From Allantophomopsis cytisporea (lineage: Eukaryota; Ascomycota; Leotiomycetes; Phacidiales; Phacidiaceae): 64,000 nt of DNA. Shown here piece by piece: positions 1-13,500 of the stretch. Within the stretch, counting starts at the first letter, position 1, and each line of letters begins with the position of its first letter. The position numbers and the translations under genes were made by a program. Below the pieces are notes generated by a model, which saw only the letters and a program-made list of their open reading frames with translations, ran no database searches and was not told where the DNA came from. The DNA lies in contig CP103026.1 of the NCBI GenBank assembly GCA_024752435.1, positions 930,001 to 994,000 on the forward strand, in the 5' to 3' direction.

Positions 1-1
1 G

Positions 2-160
2 GCACATATTGTGAAGAATCTGTTAAGACTGTTGGAGGCTAGCGGTGCATATGAGTTTACTCCTATTGAGGGCATCACCGAGAGGTGCCTATGGATGGCT
101 GCTCTCAGTGACGAGGAAATACGGATCTTGGGCGAGGGCATTGAGCGACCTAATACCTAA
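2..160 (+). CDS. 3' end of an unidentified protein-coding gene
   Basis: An open frame enters from the left edge and runs 52 codons to a TAA. The visible C-terminus reads as a folded, non-repetitive protein: a leucine-rich helix-like stretch (VKNLLRLLEASGAYEF), then an acidic stretch and the ending GEGIERPNT. There is no membrane segment or targeting signal. I do not recognise the family. It counts as real because it is open from the edge, has no low-complexity content, and is followed by an AT-rich non-coding stretch typical of a 3' UTR. The start and most of the gene lie outside the window, so no function can be given. Confidence 0.6.
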   Translation, partial: AHIVKNLLRLLEASGAYEFTPIEGITERCLWMAALSDEEIRILGEGIERPNT

Positions 161-1457
161 TGCCCCACTACAATCGAATAATGTTTATCATTGAGGCGAA
201 CCACGAGGAGAGATGAGATGTTTATATTTAGAAGAAGAAGAAGAAGACATGTACAATTGAGCCGTCTAGGGATATGGGAGCGGGATTTGAGGAGGAGCGA
301 TTCGGAGTTCATATTTGCTGTTCCTTTTTGGTCTTTCATTTTGCTTCATAGCTGCTGTTCTATTTGGCTTGGCTTGATATTATTTTGTACGCGATTGTAC
401 TTAAACACATGGGCGGGATGGGTGTACCTTTACGAGGCACGAATTTCTTTGGCGGATTTGACATAGATACCAAGGAGCAACGCAAGTTGAGATGAGTTGA
501 TGGAATACAATAATTACATGTGTGCTTGATTGGAAAATTCTTACCTGTGATTCACTACCGGTCATGATGCTCAGGAAGAGAATGAATGGTGATTGTAAGA
601 TTACGTTCAACAGATTCACTTACTTATTTCAGATAGTGGTTGAAACCCCGCTGACCCTGACATTACTCTAATGCTCCCATAAAGACTTTGGTGTTTGATT
701 CTGGACCATTTAAAGTAAAGTAGATCCTTGTGGGAGCTTCTCCAATGATCATTCAGCGCCACGAAGATGTATCTCATAGCTGAAATTGAGCACAATATGA
801 TAAGCCTACTACACAATGCCTTGTTATGCAGAGCCAGACATTGAAAACATCAATCGATTGTTTGGTGATTGTTCGCGAATGGAAGTCCTCACAGCATGGA
901 TCTGAAGACGTGCACGAGGGTACCTAGGTAAGCTTCCAAGGTTTTATCCCCACGCAGATCAGCCTTGCCGACGAGGCTCAAATTTTGTGGAGATATCCTC
1001 CTCACCACCACCCTGTTGACATTACTCACCTCAGCAACCACTCATATGATATTATATCGTGACGGAACAATAGCTCAAGTGGTAATGTACAATCTGATCG
1101 TATATAATATGGAAGATTTTATAATAGTATATTAATGTATATATATTCATTTGTCACAATCGGTGTTTTCATATTGTTGTTCTTGAGTGGTCGTCGTGAA
1201 GGCAGTCGCAACCAATAAATGTGATTGGCTGAGAACGTTTGGGGGAAAAGCGCGCTAGCCATCTTTCCTGTGCATGCACATAAACCCGATCGCCTTCTTC
1301 TCTCGACTTTCCACCATCATACAAACACATTGTTGACATCGCGCATTCAACTCAACGACGGCACCACGATATTGCAACCACATTCAGTCTTCTTTGCAAC
1401 TGTATACCGATCATCGAGTTCATTTCGCATTAGTCAACAACTCACTCTACCGTCGCA
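161..1457. other. Intergenic region with downstream promoter
   Basis: No supportable gene. It holds a short GAA run (about 230-246), one TACCTAGGTA palindrome (921-930), an AT-rich tract (about 1100-1160) and an inverted pair of CCAAT boxes near 1212-1228. The last few hundred bases are probably the promoter and 5' UTR of the gene starting at 1458. Confidence 0.6.
1212..1228. promoter_or_regulatory. Inverted pair of CCAAT boxes
   Basis: CCAAT at 1212-1216 and ATTGG at 1224-1228 face each other across 7 nt, about 230 nt before the ATG at 1458. The reverse box reads CAGCCAATC, close to the site bound by the fungal Hap2/3/5 (HapB/C/E) complex. The sequence match is direct; binding is inferred. 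Confidence 0.4.
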
Positions 1458-4400
1458 ATGGCGGGCACTCGACGCACTCGTGCGCAGGGCGCCAGTCCCA
1501 GCGGCTTCAAGGAACTTCCTCCAGTTACTAGACCAAAGAGAAATACGCGCGCAAATGCGCCTGCAAGCAGATCGTGAGTGAGAGCATACTCTTTGCACTC
1601 GAAGGATACGCTGACACGCGCAGTGCTGCGAACACAGCTTCAAATACCACCTCGACCCCATCCCAGAACATCTCGTAAGTGAATACGGAAGGAATCACTC
1701 CCACGCGCAAACACACGCGTGCCTTCCGCGCACTATGACTTACACTTCACAGTGCCCCCCCTCAACCATCCCCAGCTAGGCCTGCCACACCAGCGACCCC
1801 TACCCCATTGGCGCATAAGTCACCAATTTCGAAGCGTACTGCCACCTTGATCGAGGAAGAGACAGATGCTCCAAGCCCCCGCTCCCCAAAGCGCATGCGC
1901 ATGAGTCCTCTCGCAGACGGACAGACCACCTTCGAGCAACCTCAAACCCCAGCTTCCAGAGAACCAGAGCGTCCTGTCGAGCAACGCAACGAGCATGCCA
2001 TCGATGTAGCCGTTGAAAAACAGCCTGAGCTCCAAGTAGAGCCAGAGCATGAGCCGGTCCACATAGAGTCCGAGCCGCATATTACTCAATCCACTTCGAA
2101 CCTGGAGCAAGCAGCTGCAGTTTCAGAACCAACTTTCGTCGCTAAAGATGTGACTCCAAAGGTTGATGCGCAGAAGCAGCCAGAGCCCGAGTCCGATGCT
2201 GAATCCGAGACATCCCTCGATAGAGCTCTCAAAGAAACTCGCAGTCCGCGTGAACTTACACAGAACGATCTTGTTCCAAATCGCATGACCCAAACCCTTA
2301 CCCGTTGGGGAGATAACCTGCGCTCCACCAAGAAGGAGAATCGCACAAAAGCACGCACATCAGCACGTACCCCAGCACGTACGCCAGCTAGAAATATCTT
2401 CACACCATCTCGATACCAGCGAACCTCATTCTTTTCTGACGATGAAGATTCAGAAATCGAGGAACTTGCGAAGACGTACACCAAACCTGACCCCACAGTA
2501 CGACGTCATCTCGACCTGCTGAAGAGTGGACAGAAGCAGCTGGTAATTGCCGAAATTCGTGCAGTAAGTAGTATGGTTTATAGATTATGTACATCCTTGA
2601 TCTAACTCAAATGCAGATGAAGGCACAGCAAGCACGTACAGGAGCTAGCAGCACAGCCAACAGCAAGTCATCATTATCTTCTTCCAAATCTACTCTATCT
2701 ATTTCTCAGTCTGAGCAAGTCAGGATTACTGCAGCACCTGAACCACAACAGCCTGCTGAAGTAGCTCCTCAGCTCACCTTCATTGGAAGAATGCAACAAT
2801 TAACAGATGATACCCTTACAGGCACGATCCTGGACCTTGTTGATGACTTCCAGCGTAATGGTGGTCCTTTACCAAATGCCGAAGAACTCGCCGAGTTCCT
2901 TCAGACATATCGGCAATCCAAGCGCGCCGAGTCGGCTAGCCCTACCAGATCTCGCCCACAAACCCCACGTACTGCTCCACTCACCACCCAGCGTACCACG
3001 GAGCGCAAACAATCCACCCCAATTGTCCGCACCCCAGTTCAACGCACTTCACGCCAGGCCCCACGCGAGACTTTAAATCAGATTCCTGAGGAGACTGAAT
3101 CCAACACCCCGGCTCAGACTCCCAGAAGCGCCCAGGACACCCGAGTCACACCCAATACACTCTCTGAACCAGGTTCAGCTCAGCAAAATACCGCTACCAC
3201 CCCTATCCAAGCCAAGTCAAATGCAGGTCAAGAAGACGCAGGTCCTTCGACCCCAACTCCAACAGAACCTAAGACACCAGCTCAGCAACAGTCAGCGCCA
3301 CGCTCTTGGGCGTCGGCCCTTTCAATTGGTACTCTCGGTAATATGTTCCGTACACCATTTCAAATTCTGAGTAGGGGCCAAACACCTGCCACCGCGCAGA
3401 AAAGCCCAACCCAGGAGGCGTCACCATCCGAACGTCTGTCAGGTGACGTCAATCCATCCTCACCTAACCCTTCCCCTCCTGGCAGCCCATCCGTCCAAAT
3501 CGATACCCCGTCTAAGCCAAGTAGGCAATCATCTACTAAACAAATCACCCCGGACCAGTCCAGCCAAGAACAGCAAGCTGCCCAACAATTCGTCTATGAA
3601 TCGCGTCAGACTTCACCGTCGCGCACACGCAATCCCCCATCTCCGTCTCCTTCTAGCCGACGTCTTGTACCAGCGACTCCAGAGAATGGTCAACGTGTGG
3701 TTCGCCGTCGCCCACAGACCGAGCGCCGAAACAGACCAAAGCCTGGCGAACTTTATAAATACAATATAGGATCATCATCAGCACGTCCACAAAGTAGATA
3801 TGGAAACCCGGTTGAGCCAAATGCAGATCTCAGAGCTGAAAAGCGGGTGGCTAATGAGAATGCGGCTGCCATTGAGCAGCAAACCCAAGTCGGAGAGAAG
3901 CGCAAGCGAGCTTCCAAATCATATGCCCATCCAAAGCAAAGCTCCGGCACATTCGGACTTGCAGACGATTTCTTTGACATGTCTGATTCAGATGAGGATG
4001 AGCTATCGCCAATGTCTAGATCTCCAGCAAAGACTCCACCATCAAAGAAGGTCAGAGTTCAGGAGCCAACACCTGAGTCGCCTGAAGAAGAAGAAGACGC
4101 AATGAAGTTTTACGATGTTGATCACTTCCCACCTAGCAAGTATGCACTTGAACATCCAGAAGTGTACAAGGAATGTTATGACAAGGATGGCAAACAAAAG
4201 ACCATGTTCCTTGGAGGAAATGTATGGAATATGGCGGTTTACGAAGAAGGTAAACGCCAGATGGAGGAACAGAGAGAGCGAGAAGAGTTGGCGAGAGAGC
4301 TCAAAGCTGCTGGCAAGGCTCCGAACATCTTTAAGGACGCCGAGCGAAATACACCATCCACACCACCACCTCCACCAGCACCATCTCATGCCGTACTTCC

Positions 4401-4974
4401 GGGCACAACGCCATCTGAGCGTGAGAGTGCACCAGACCTCTTAGCCAGAGCACGTGAAGCTGCCTTCAAGCACAAGCCAGCCAATCCATCCAAATTACGT
4501 GATGTGACCGCTATGTCACCACTCAACCCACTACAGGGTACATCAGTACATGACACACCGCTTCAGCAGAAGATGTTAGAGTCGATCACACAACATCCGG
4601 CACAGTCTGAGGAGGAATCTCAGGAGGAGATCCCCCAGAAAGAGAACATTGCACCAGGGCATGGCCACAGCTCGGCCAAGCTATACAGTGAATTCGATAA
4701 TGTTTTCCAGATGTCAGCTGCAAGCAAGGCAAACGTCATTCCAGAACTTAACGATCTGGAGATGCTGAAGCTGATCAAAAACATTCCCGACGAGAAGCAC
4801 GGAGTCATTGGTGAGCTCAATGACCCCGAGGTTCTGAAACACATCGAAGCCATTCCTAAGGAGGAAATACCACACAACTTCGAGTTTCCACGATCAGATG
4901 TTGTGATCGATTGGGACCCGGAAGTGGTAGCGGCCATCAACGCTCTCCCACCTTCTGCGTTCATCTTGGACTAG
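1458..4974 (+). CDS. Large disordered Ser/Thr/Pro-rich protein, function unknown
   Basis: Four exons: 1458-1573, 1624-1674, 1753-2563 and 2617-4974, encoding 1,111 residues. All three introns are GT-AG and keep phase; the third has a CTAAC branch site. The N-terminus MAGTRRTRAQGASPSGFKEL is basic. Most of the chain is low-complexity with many SP and TP dipeptides, as expected of a phosphorylated nuclear or cytoskeletal protein. Two parts look ordered. One is a block at about 821-903 (MKFYDVDHFPPSKYALEHPE, then LGGNVWNMAVYEEGKRQMEE and a charged helix). The other is a C-terminal array (about 1033-1111) of short helix-like repeats built on V-I-x-E-L-N-D-x-E-x-L-K-x-I-x-x-I-P. A basic patch GEKRKRASKS could be a nuclear signal. 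I do not recognise a named family. The upstream CCAAT pair supports this start. Confidence 0.8.
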
Positions 4975-7536
4975 AATGGTGGCGAGAGTGCAAACTAAAC
5001 ACAGAAAGAGATTGAAAAGATTGAGAGATACACAGAGAGATTGAGAAAGATACCTTGCATTGGACGACTCTTTGGGATCGTTGTGAGTTTGATCATTATT
5101 CGGGGTACATAGCATTTTGAGGAGTTCGGCTCGAATTGTCACTAAGCATGGAGTTTGATTTGGATTCTTGAGTTTCGAGTGCTTTTTTTCAGAGTTTAAA
5201 GGAGTTTTCCGAGTCCTATGCATTTGGAAGAAGTTTGTTTTTAGTACTTGCTTTGCCTTTGTTTTTGGTTGTTTTTCGTTTTTGCGTTCTATTATCTGAG
5301 CCTGGAGGTTCTCTGCATTGGGGGGAGGTCCTGTATAGGGAGAGGTTTCGAGTGGTAACTTTCTTGAGTGCTTTTGTTTGGGTTTGGCGGAGCCTCTTGC
5401 ATTTGCATTGCAAGGAGTCAGTCACTTGTCAGTTTGAAAAGATCGGTGCATCTGGAGTCCATGGTGGCGCATTCATCAGCATTTCTACGGCGCTCAAAGG
5501 GATACCAGTTTGTCTGTGTGTGTGTGTGTGTGTGTAAAAGTAGAATAACATTGTTATTAGAGTAAGGCCAGAGGGTCCAATGAATCACGATGAACTTCAA
5601 ACCCTTTTCTTCAGCTTGACTGTGATGCAGTCATCGTCGGTAAATCTCCTGCGGTCTTTGCAGAGAGGTAGTCCTGGATAGGAAAACCGTATGAGCGGTT
5701 GGTTGGTACCACGGGATGTGTGTCTGTGTAACCCAAGGTCGTTGCGGTTGCAGAAGACACCGGATGAAGACAGGCATGAGGTATTTATTTTCTTTCTTGC
5801 TCTGGCCAGGGTTATGATTCAAGTATTGATGAAAGCAATGGCCGTTGAGCGTTAAACTAGCTGTAATGATAGACCATTGTTTTCGCGGGTATTGTAAGAC
5901 TGATAATACCATTGATGGATGGATGATGCTTGCCTTGGTATTGGTGTAGTGAAGTTGGAGTTTTGATATGGTTAGTACTACATAACTAGCAGTAACGAAC
6001 AACGTTAGTGGTCTTCACCGACTCTGGTGCTCCCCTTCTTAGTTCGTAGGTTTTATACATTAGACTTACAACAAACTCAGTTTATAGCCTGCCTTTCGTA
6101 TTTTTAAATCAATCTTCAGAGATTCATTTACAACTCTAGCTTAATCCAAACATATAGTGGGTCAAATAGGGTGTAATTGTCTTGAAAACCTAGTACCACC
6201 TCGGCTCTGAAAATTCGGACCTCAATTACGGCTAAACGTGTACATACTTTAACAGTTTACATCATTACCGGAACTGTCTCCGGTCGTTCTCTTGTACTAC
6301 CAGTACCCACAATAATGCTCGCTCATATTCACCCGCGTCTTCGATATCCGGCGGTCACTTTTTGATTAGAGAGTGATTCAGTATGAATTAATCATTGTAT
6401 GCTATTATAATTTGTCCAGTATGTCACCCTTATAAGGATTCAAATTTTACATATACCGAATCTGCGGCCTTATCAGATGTGTTAAGATAAAATCAATATA
6501 TTTGTTGACATGCAGTCGTACCGATGTTTAATACTTGCAGAGTCAAGAGATATTTTAATTTTTTAATTTTTTAATTTTTTTTAATAATTTTTTTTGCCTA
6601 TAAACGATTTCCGAGAGGAGGATGGATATGGGTGGTAACGAGGTGAGGTGACAGCCGCACTATGGTATTGTTACAAATCCGATGTCTCCCTGGCACACCA
6701 CTGTCGTCATGGCTTTGGTGTACGCACAACCAGGCAAGTCGTGGCGTCTGAGCTGCACCTGATCATCATTGAGCAGGTGGGAGCGATCATGAACATTGTC
6801 ATATTTATCTTATCTTATTTTACACGTTGGAGGCCACATATACTGGCTGTTCACAGTAAATAAAAGTTTATTTATTCATTTATTCATTTGTTATTCTCTA
6901 TACGAATATTGTTTCTGATTAATTAGTTCTACCTTGCTCTTCTTTCAGCTTATTGCTGAAAACAATTCCGCTGTGGCTGGACTTCAAATGCTCAAGTGCC
7001 TAGATTGGGCATCTGTTCAAAGGGCTGCATCGGTGATTCTTCAAAGGTGTCTCGCTGAAATCAACGCAGGTTACCAGATATCTTTTGTGTTATTTAGTCT
7101 GCTTCTTGCCAATAAAATCATAAAGTCTTATGAAAAAGAAAAAGAAAAAGAAGAAAAAAAAGATACTCCAAGTGCTTTGGATAATATTCGGATCTAAATT
7201 CGTGTTCTACTGAAGTAGTCAGACCTTGCTTGGCCTGTGGCATTCCATTCAGAAACGCACCAGTAAAGGTGATCAAGGTAGATCGATAGTGGAGAGCACA
7301 GAGACTGCTGCCCCAAGCTCTGTCGCTTGTTCGCGACGTGGTCCAGCCGCTGATCACCCAAACATTGATCTTAATCCCCACAACATCCTGTCGGGCGGGC
7401 CATCATGATTATTGCGACTAACAACCCTTCTGCCACGAAGAAACTTCTACACATAATCGACACATATCCGCTAGGCTTTCCGGTGACTCCGATGGGTGGA
7501 TAAACAGAACAAGAGTGCGCAGACAGAGCTCAAGAG
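4975..7536. other. Intergenic region, AT-rich, no supportable gene
   Basis: The left part is probably 3' UTR of the preceding gene. A (TG)10 microsatellite lies at 5515-5535 and a repeating TTTTTAA tract at about 6551-6595. Short open frames at 5631-6002 (minus) and 6934-7197 (plus) lack recognisable domains and end in low-complexity sequence. The right part is the promoter of the histidine kinase. An in-frame TAA at 7501-7503 limits how far that gene's first exon can extend upstream. Confidence 0.55.
5515..5535. repeat. (TG)n microsatellite
   Basis: About ten and a half uninterrupted TG units in the spacer downstream of the 1,111-residue protein gene. Confidence 0.9.
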
Positions 7537-10500
7537 ATGGACGGTACGGTTATAGCGGGGGATGAACATCATCTTCAACCTCCACCCCGAATCTTCGAGC
7601 GATTGCGCCAAATCGGCGGATCGTATACCTGGGATGAGACGCAACGCCCTTTCCATACGAGCTATGACAATTGGTACGAATCTCATTCTTGAGACATCAT
7701 GTATGTCTGGTTACAAGTGTTAACAGTTATCGTAGGCATGTATTCGGAACTAAGACTACTGCTTCGACGAATACCAATACCAGCATCCACACCGCCAAGT
7801 CTTCATCGGGTCGCCACTCACCAAACAGCTCGGCACGATTGAGGAATGGAACTACGAGGAGCGACGATGGCAGCGAAGCCACGACGGTATCGCATGACGA
7901 CTCCGAGAGCTCGCAGGTGGACATTTCGGTGGTGGCGCGAATATCTTCACATGCTCTGCGAGAGGAGCGCGCGTATTACATCTGCAAAAGCCTCATCAAA
8001 TCGGTTGATCCTCAAGGTCTTCATATTGTCAGACCATTAGATTTGATGCGATTGCCCAGCCATCAGGGTGACAAGGGTCCGATAGTTGTAGCAATCTTTG
8101 AGGCCCCGGGTCCCAGTATCCTGCCAAACTTGATCGATTTCGGACCGGCTTACTATCGTGCTCCTCCGCCTGGCGAGCCTGTAGAACTGAACCACGAAGA
8201 TTTCACACCATCGGAACAGGTGACGATACCCATGTTCTTGGACTTCGCGATTGGGGCTACAGAGTGCTTGGAAATTCTTCATCATGGACAGCGGATAGTG
8301 CACGGAGAGCTTCGTGGCGATGCATTCCATTTCAATGCGACCACCGGCCGGGTCAAGTTGACAAGTTTTGGATCTGGTTTGCGAAGTTTCGAGCATGGCC
8401 TCACGAGCAGTGGATGGAGCACTTTATCCAAGGAGCTGGGTGCGAAGACAAAGCTTTCCTACATCAGTCCTGAACAGACAGGGAGGATGCCAGCGGAGCC
8501 GGATAGTCGGACGGATATATACTCTCTTGGAATATTGTTCTGGACGTTGCTCGCTCAAAGGCCTGCATTCGACGGTGATACCCCTATGGACATAATACAG
8601 GGCGTTCTGGGGAAGAGAATACCAGCAATATCCTCGATCAGGCTCGATGTGCCAGATGCTATTGGAAGAATTATACAGAGAATGACAGCAAAGACTATTG
8701 GAGAGCGGTATCACTCTGCTAGTGGTCTTCATTATGATCTCTTGGAAGTGCAGAAGTTGCTGGGCAACGGCGACCTGGAGGCCTTGAACAACTGGAAAAT
8801 TGCCACCAAAGATGTTTCTTCATTCTTCATTCTGCCGACTGCCATGATTGGCCGTCAAAATGAGCATGATGAAATAGTCAAGATCATCGACAAAGTTTCG
8901 AGGCGTCATACGATCAGCCAAAAACGGGGACTATACAGCTTGTCTTCCGGTTCCAGTATTTCTGCGGACGGTCGAGTTGATGGTTATGATGTAGGAGAAG
9001 CGTGCAGTGATAGTGGAACTAGTTCTGCGGAAGGAATCAGGAAGAACTCGAGTAGCCAGTCTGTTGTCACTTTTTCTGGAGACAGCAACAAGTTCGCTAA
9101 ATCTAATGGCTTGCTTGGTAGCTCTGTAGCTTCACAACAGAATTCAATGGAGAGCCATGACTCGTCATCCTCTGTACCACAGCTTAAACCTTGGGAGAAG
9201 AACAGCGCGATATCTGCTGAGACACGAAGTAGTGATGGGTTTAGTGTTGAAGGCGACAGCTCTGAAGGTGCAGGGTCGTTATCGAAAGAACGAAATAGCA
9301 CCAAATTTCGTAGAAAGGGGCGCTGTGAAATAGTCTCAATCAGTGGTGCCGCAGGTCTTGGAAAATCTTGTCTTGTGCATTCAGTCCAGGTTGAAGCTCG
9401 ACGTCGGGGTTATTTCGCCAGCGCAAAATTCGATCAAGCCAAGAAGACGCCATTTGGACCAGTCTTAAAGCTTTTGTCCAGCTTATTCAAACAAGTATTC
9501 TCTGAGAGCCAAACAGACACTCCTTTCCATCAGCTTTTGAAGCAATTTGTGCGACCAACATGGCCAATGCTGCACAGAATTCTTGGCCTGCCCGAGTTTC
9601 TCCTAGGATCTGGTAGTGGTACACCCCGGGGCAGTTCAATTAATCGCTCGCAAGGTCTCAGGAGTTTTTCATCAAACTTTTCGCGACGAGATTCGTCGCC
9701 GAGCAACTCCACAAAACATAATTCAGCCTTGGGTACTCAATGCTCGCAAGATTTCCTAAGAGCTGGCACTTCCACCAAATCCGTGCGTTTAATAAATACA
9801 GTCCTTGATGTTTTGAGAGTGTTCTCTTATCACAAATTTATTTGCTTCTGCTTGGATGACCTTCAATTTGCGGATGAGGAGAGCATTGAACTGCTGGCAC
9901 AAATCGTATCATCAAAAATGAAGATGGTCATCATCTTGACTTATAGACCTGGGGAAGCACTGCCAGATCGTATTAAAGAAATACTGGATCCGGCAAATGT
10001 TGAAGTGGCAAGGAGTGGGAATTATGGTGTGACGCGAGTTGTCCTTCGGCCTCTCTCCGAGGACGATATTGTTCAATTTGTTGCATCGACGCTTTGCCGA
10101 CCGAAGGATGAGATCTTTCCATTAGCTGTGGTTATTCAGGCGAAGACGGCTGGAAACCCCTTCTATATGCGTGAAATGCTTGATGCCTGTCACAGAAAAC
10201 AGTGCATTTGGTATGATTACAAGGAGAGCAGATGGCATTACGACTTAGACCGCATCTTTAAGCAGTTTGAAACAAAGGAATATTCGGATATACTAGACGC
10301 CAACTTCGTCACTCGACGACTTGCCGAGCTTCCTCCAGCTTCCAGATCGATACTTGCATGGGCGTCGTTAATTGGTACGGCATTCTCATTTGAACTGATA
10401 CAGAGGCTTTTAAGTGGCGAATTTGACTACGATCTTCCAGCGACATCAGATGAATCGCAGGCATACTCTTTGACCCACCCTGCCGAAGACGCGGTAGGCG

Positions 10501-13500
10501 GTCTGCAGGCAGCTATTCAAGCCTACGTTCTGGTCGCGAGTGAGGATGATGATCGTTTTCGTTTCGCTCACGATCGATATCAGACTGCTGCTGCAGCTCT
10601 TCGAGAATACAATGGGCCCAAAATGCACTTCATCATTGCCCAGACTTTAATGAAGTATTATAGTGCAGATGAGAGGTCGATGGATATTACTGCATCACAT
10701 GTGTGCGAGTGTATCGATATTATTCGCCAAAAAGTAGTACATAGACACTCTTTCCGAAAGCTGCTCTACGACTGCGCCCAGTCTGCTGCCGAAAGCGGTG
10801 CACGCCCAACAGCAGTCAAATACTATTCGAGCTGCTTTGCCTTGCTGCAGGATGACCCTTGGCAAGATGGAGCGACAGATGTGTACTACGATGAAACGCT
10901 GCAGCTTTACACCCGTGCTGCGGAATGTTATCATTATATCGGTCAACAACACGAGGCTAGTCATTTACTTTCTGAGGTAATAGAGAAAGCCAAAACTGCC
11001 GTTGATAAGGCACCTTGCTGGATCTTGTCGTCCCGATTGTTGTCTCAAAAGGGTGACGCTAGTGCTGCATTTGTTACGCTGAAGAAATGTTTAGCAGCAC
11101 TCGGAGTCTCAGTGGAAGAACACATGACATTTGAGAAATGCGACGCCGAATATGAGAGGCTTACAAAGGTGATCGCAAAGATGGACCGTAATGATCTTTT
11201 TATGGCTATGGGAAAGGATTCAAATCTTGCGGCCGTTGGAGCTGTGCTTGTTGAGACCACCAGCGCTGCATTCTGGACGGACCGTCTTGCTTTCTACCAA
11301 ATGGCTATGGTCATGGTCAACATTCACCTCACACATGGTTGTTTCCCGCAGTCTGGAATGGCTTGGCTTCACATGGCATGCATCTCAATCGCCAGATTCA
11401 ACAACCTCACCCTTGCCAACGAGCTTGGAAATGTCTCCATGGATCTCATTGATCGGTGGCGGGACCCATATACTCTTGGAAGGGGTGGAACCATCTATTC
11501 GCTTTTCATAGGTCACATTCAATATCCTATGTCTGCCTCTTTAGGGCAGTTGGAAGGCGCTTTGGAGTACACCATCCAGGCCGGCGACCGTATCAGCACT
11601 ATCCTTAACTTTGGTTTGGTGGCCACGCTCAAATTCTTCGGATCAGAACAATTGGGAGATCTTGAGTCCTTCTGTCAGTTTGGGTGTGAGGAGATACCAA
11701 ATTGGGAATTTGATTCAAGAGGCGGTACTATGCTCATCACGATCCGCCAAGCCTGCCGTGCATTGCAAGGCAAGACAATCATAGATTCTGCATCTGAAGT
11801 TATGTCCGACGAACAACACAGCACTGCTCTATATTTGTCTTGGATCAGAACAACAATGAAAGATAGCAGTCGTCCTATTTCGCTCTATCACGGTATCATG
11901 GTTTGTCCGTTGTTCCTCTACGGTCACTATACCAAAGCTGTTGAGATAGGAAGTCTCTGTTATGAAAGGATCGAAGTGCTCTGGTCCTTACGTCAAACAC
12001 GCTTTACAATCTTCTACTACGGTCTTGCGCTCGCGGGTCTCGTATGGAGCAAGAAAGAAGATCCACGCCCGTCCAGAAAACCTGTCGGCATTGTTGAAAC
12101 GGTGCGATTCTTGAAGCTCCTGAACCAAAAGATTATCGATTGGCAAGCATTCTGCGACGTCAACTATCTCGCGTGGTCAAAGCTCTTATCGGCGCAAATA
12201 GCAGAGATGGAACATGACCATGGATTAGCGCTCAAATGCTACGAAGAGAGTCTTGACCATGCTTCCAGTAATGGATTTGTCTCTGATGAGGCTCTAGGCA
12301 ACTACCTCCAAGCTGGATTCTTCCTGCGGCGACATGCCCGGAGACCTGCAAAGGCAGCACTCAGAGAAGCTACTATGCTCTACAGACAATTCGGTGCCAT
12401 GGGCGTTGCTCGTCACATTGAGATGAATCACAGTCTCCTCCTTCAAGGACCAACCCAGAATTTGCGAGTCGCAGATGCCTCCGTTCAGACAGACTTTGCA
12501 GGAGACTCTGGAGAAAATGCACCGTACCAGACACTCGAGGGAGACGAGAATCAAGTACAACAGCCCAACATTGAAACCAAAGGCGATAGGATAGGAGCTT
12601 GGCAAGGTACTTCTGCCAGACAAGAAGCTGGAACTGGTCTGCCTGCTCTCGATATGTTAGATCTTACAAGCATCTTGGAGAGCAGCCAAGTCATTTCTTC
12701 TGTACTTCAGATAGATCAATTACTGAAGACCATGTGCGACATTATCATGCAGAACTGTGGTGGCTTGGCGTCACTGGCAGCGATTGTGGTAGAAGAGGAC
12801 GATCCAACAGGGTGGAGTGTTGCAGCTTCGGCAGATCCGGAGAAAGGCGCGTCTTCACATATCCCTGGTGTTCCACTTGCAGAAGCTCCCTTCATTGCTG
12901 AAAATGTTATTCTCTACACCACTCGCTTCCGTGAAACGGTCTTCCTTCCTGACCTTATGCACGATGAGCGCTTTAGCAATGTCAGTGATGCATGGTCAGC
13001 AAGACATCCTAATGGGAAGTCCATCATTGCAATTCCCATATGCCACGGATCAAAACCACTATTGGGGGTACTATATCTTGAAGGAGAACCAAACGCGTTC
13101 ACGGATCGGAATTTGACTGTTCTGCAACTGTTAGTGAACCAAGTCGGTATCTCGTACTCGAATGCCCTGACCCTGAAGGCAATCGAGAAAGTTTCCGCTT
13201 CGAATATATCGATGGTGGAATCTCAAAAACGAGCACTCACAAAGGCAAAAGAGGCCGAGGCAAAAGCAAAACGGGCCGAAGCAGAGGCCCTCAGGAATGT
13301 CAAGCTTGCCGAGGAGGCCGCAAAGGCCAAATCCATCTTCTTAGCCAACGTCTCTCACGAGCTCCGTACGCCGCTCAATGGTGTCATTGGAAACTCGGAA
13401 CTCTTACGTGATAGCGATCTCCGCAAGGAGCAGGCCGAGATGGCCGATTCCATCCGTGTCTCTGCAGACTTGCTATTGACAGTCATTAATGATATTCTAG

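Noticed and set aside
6934..7197. 87-codon frame that could be a small gene
   Set aside because: Ends in an EKEKEKEEKK low-complexity run, has no recognisable domain and no clear introns or neighbours in support.
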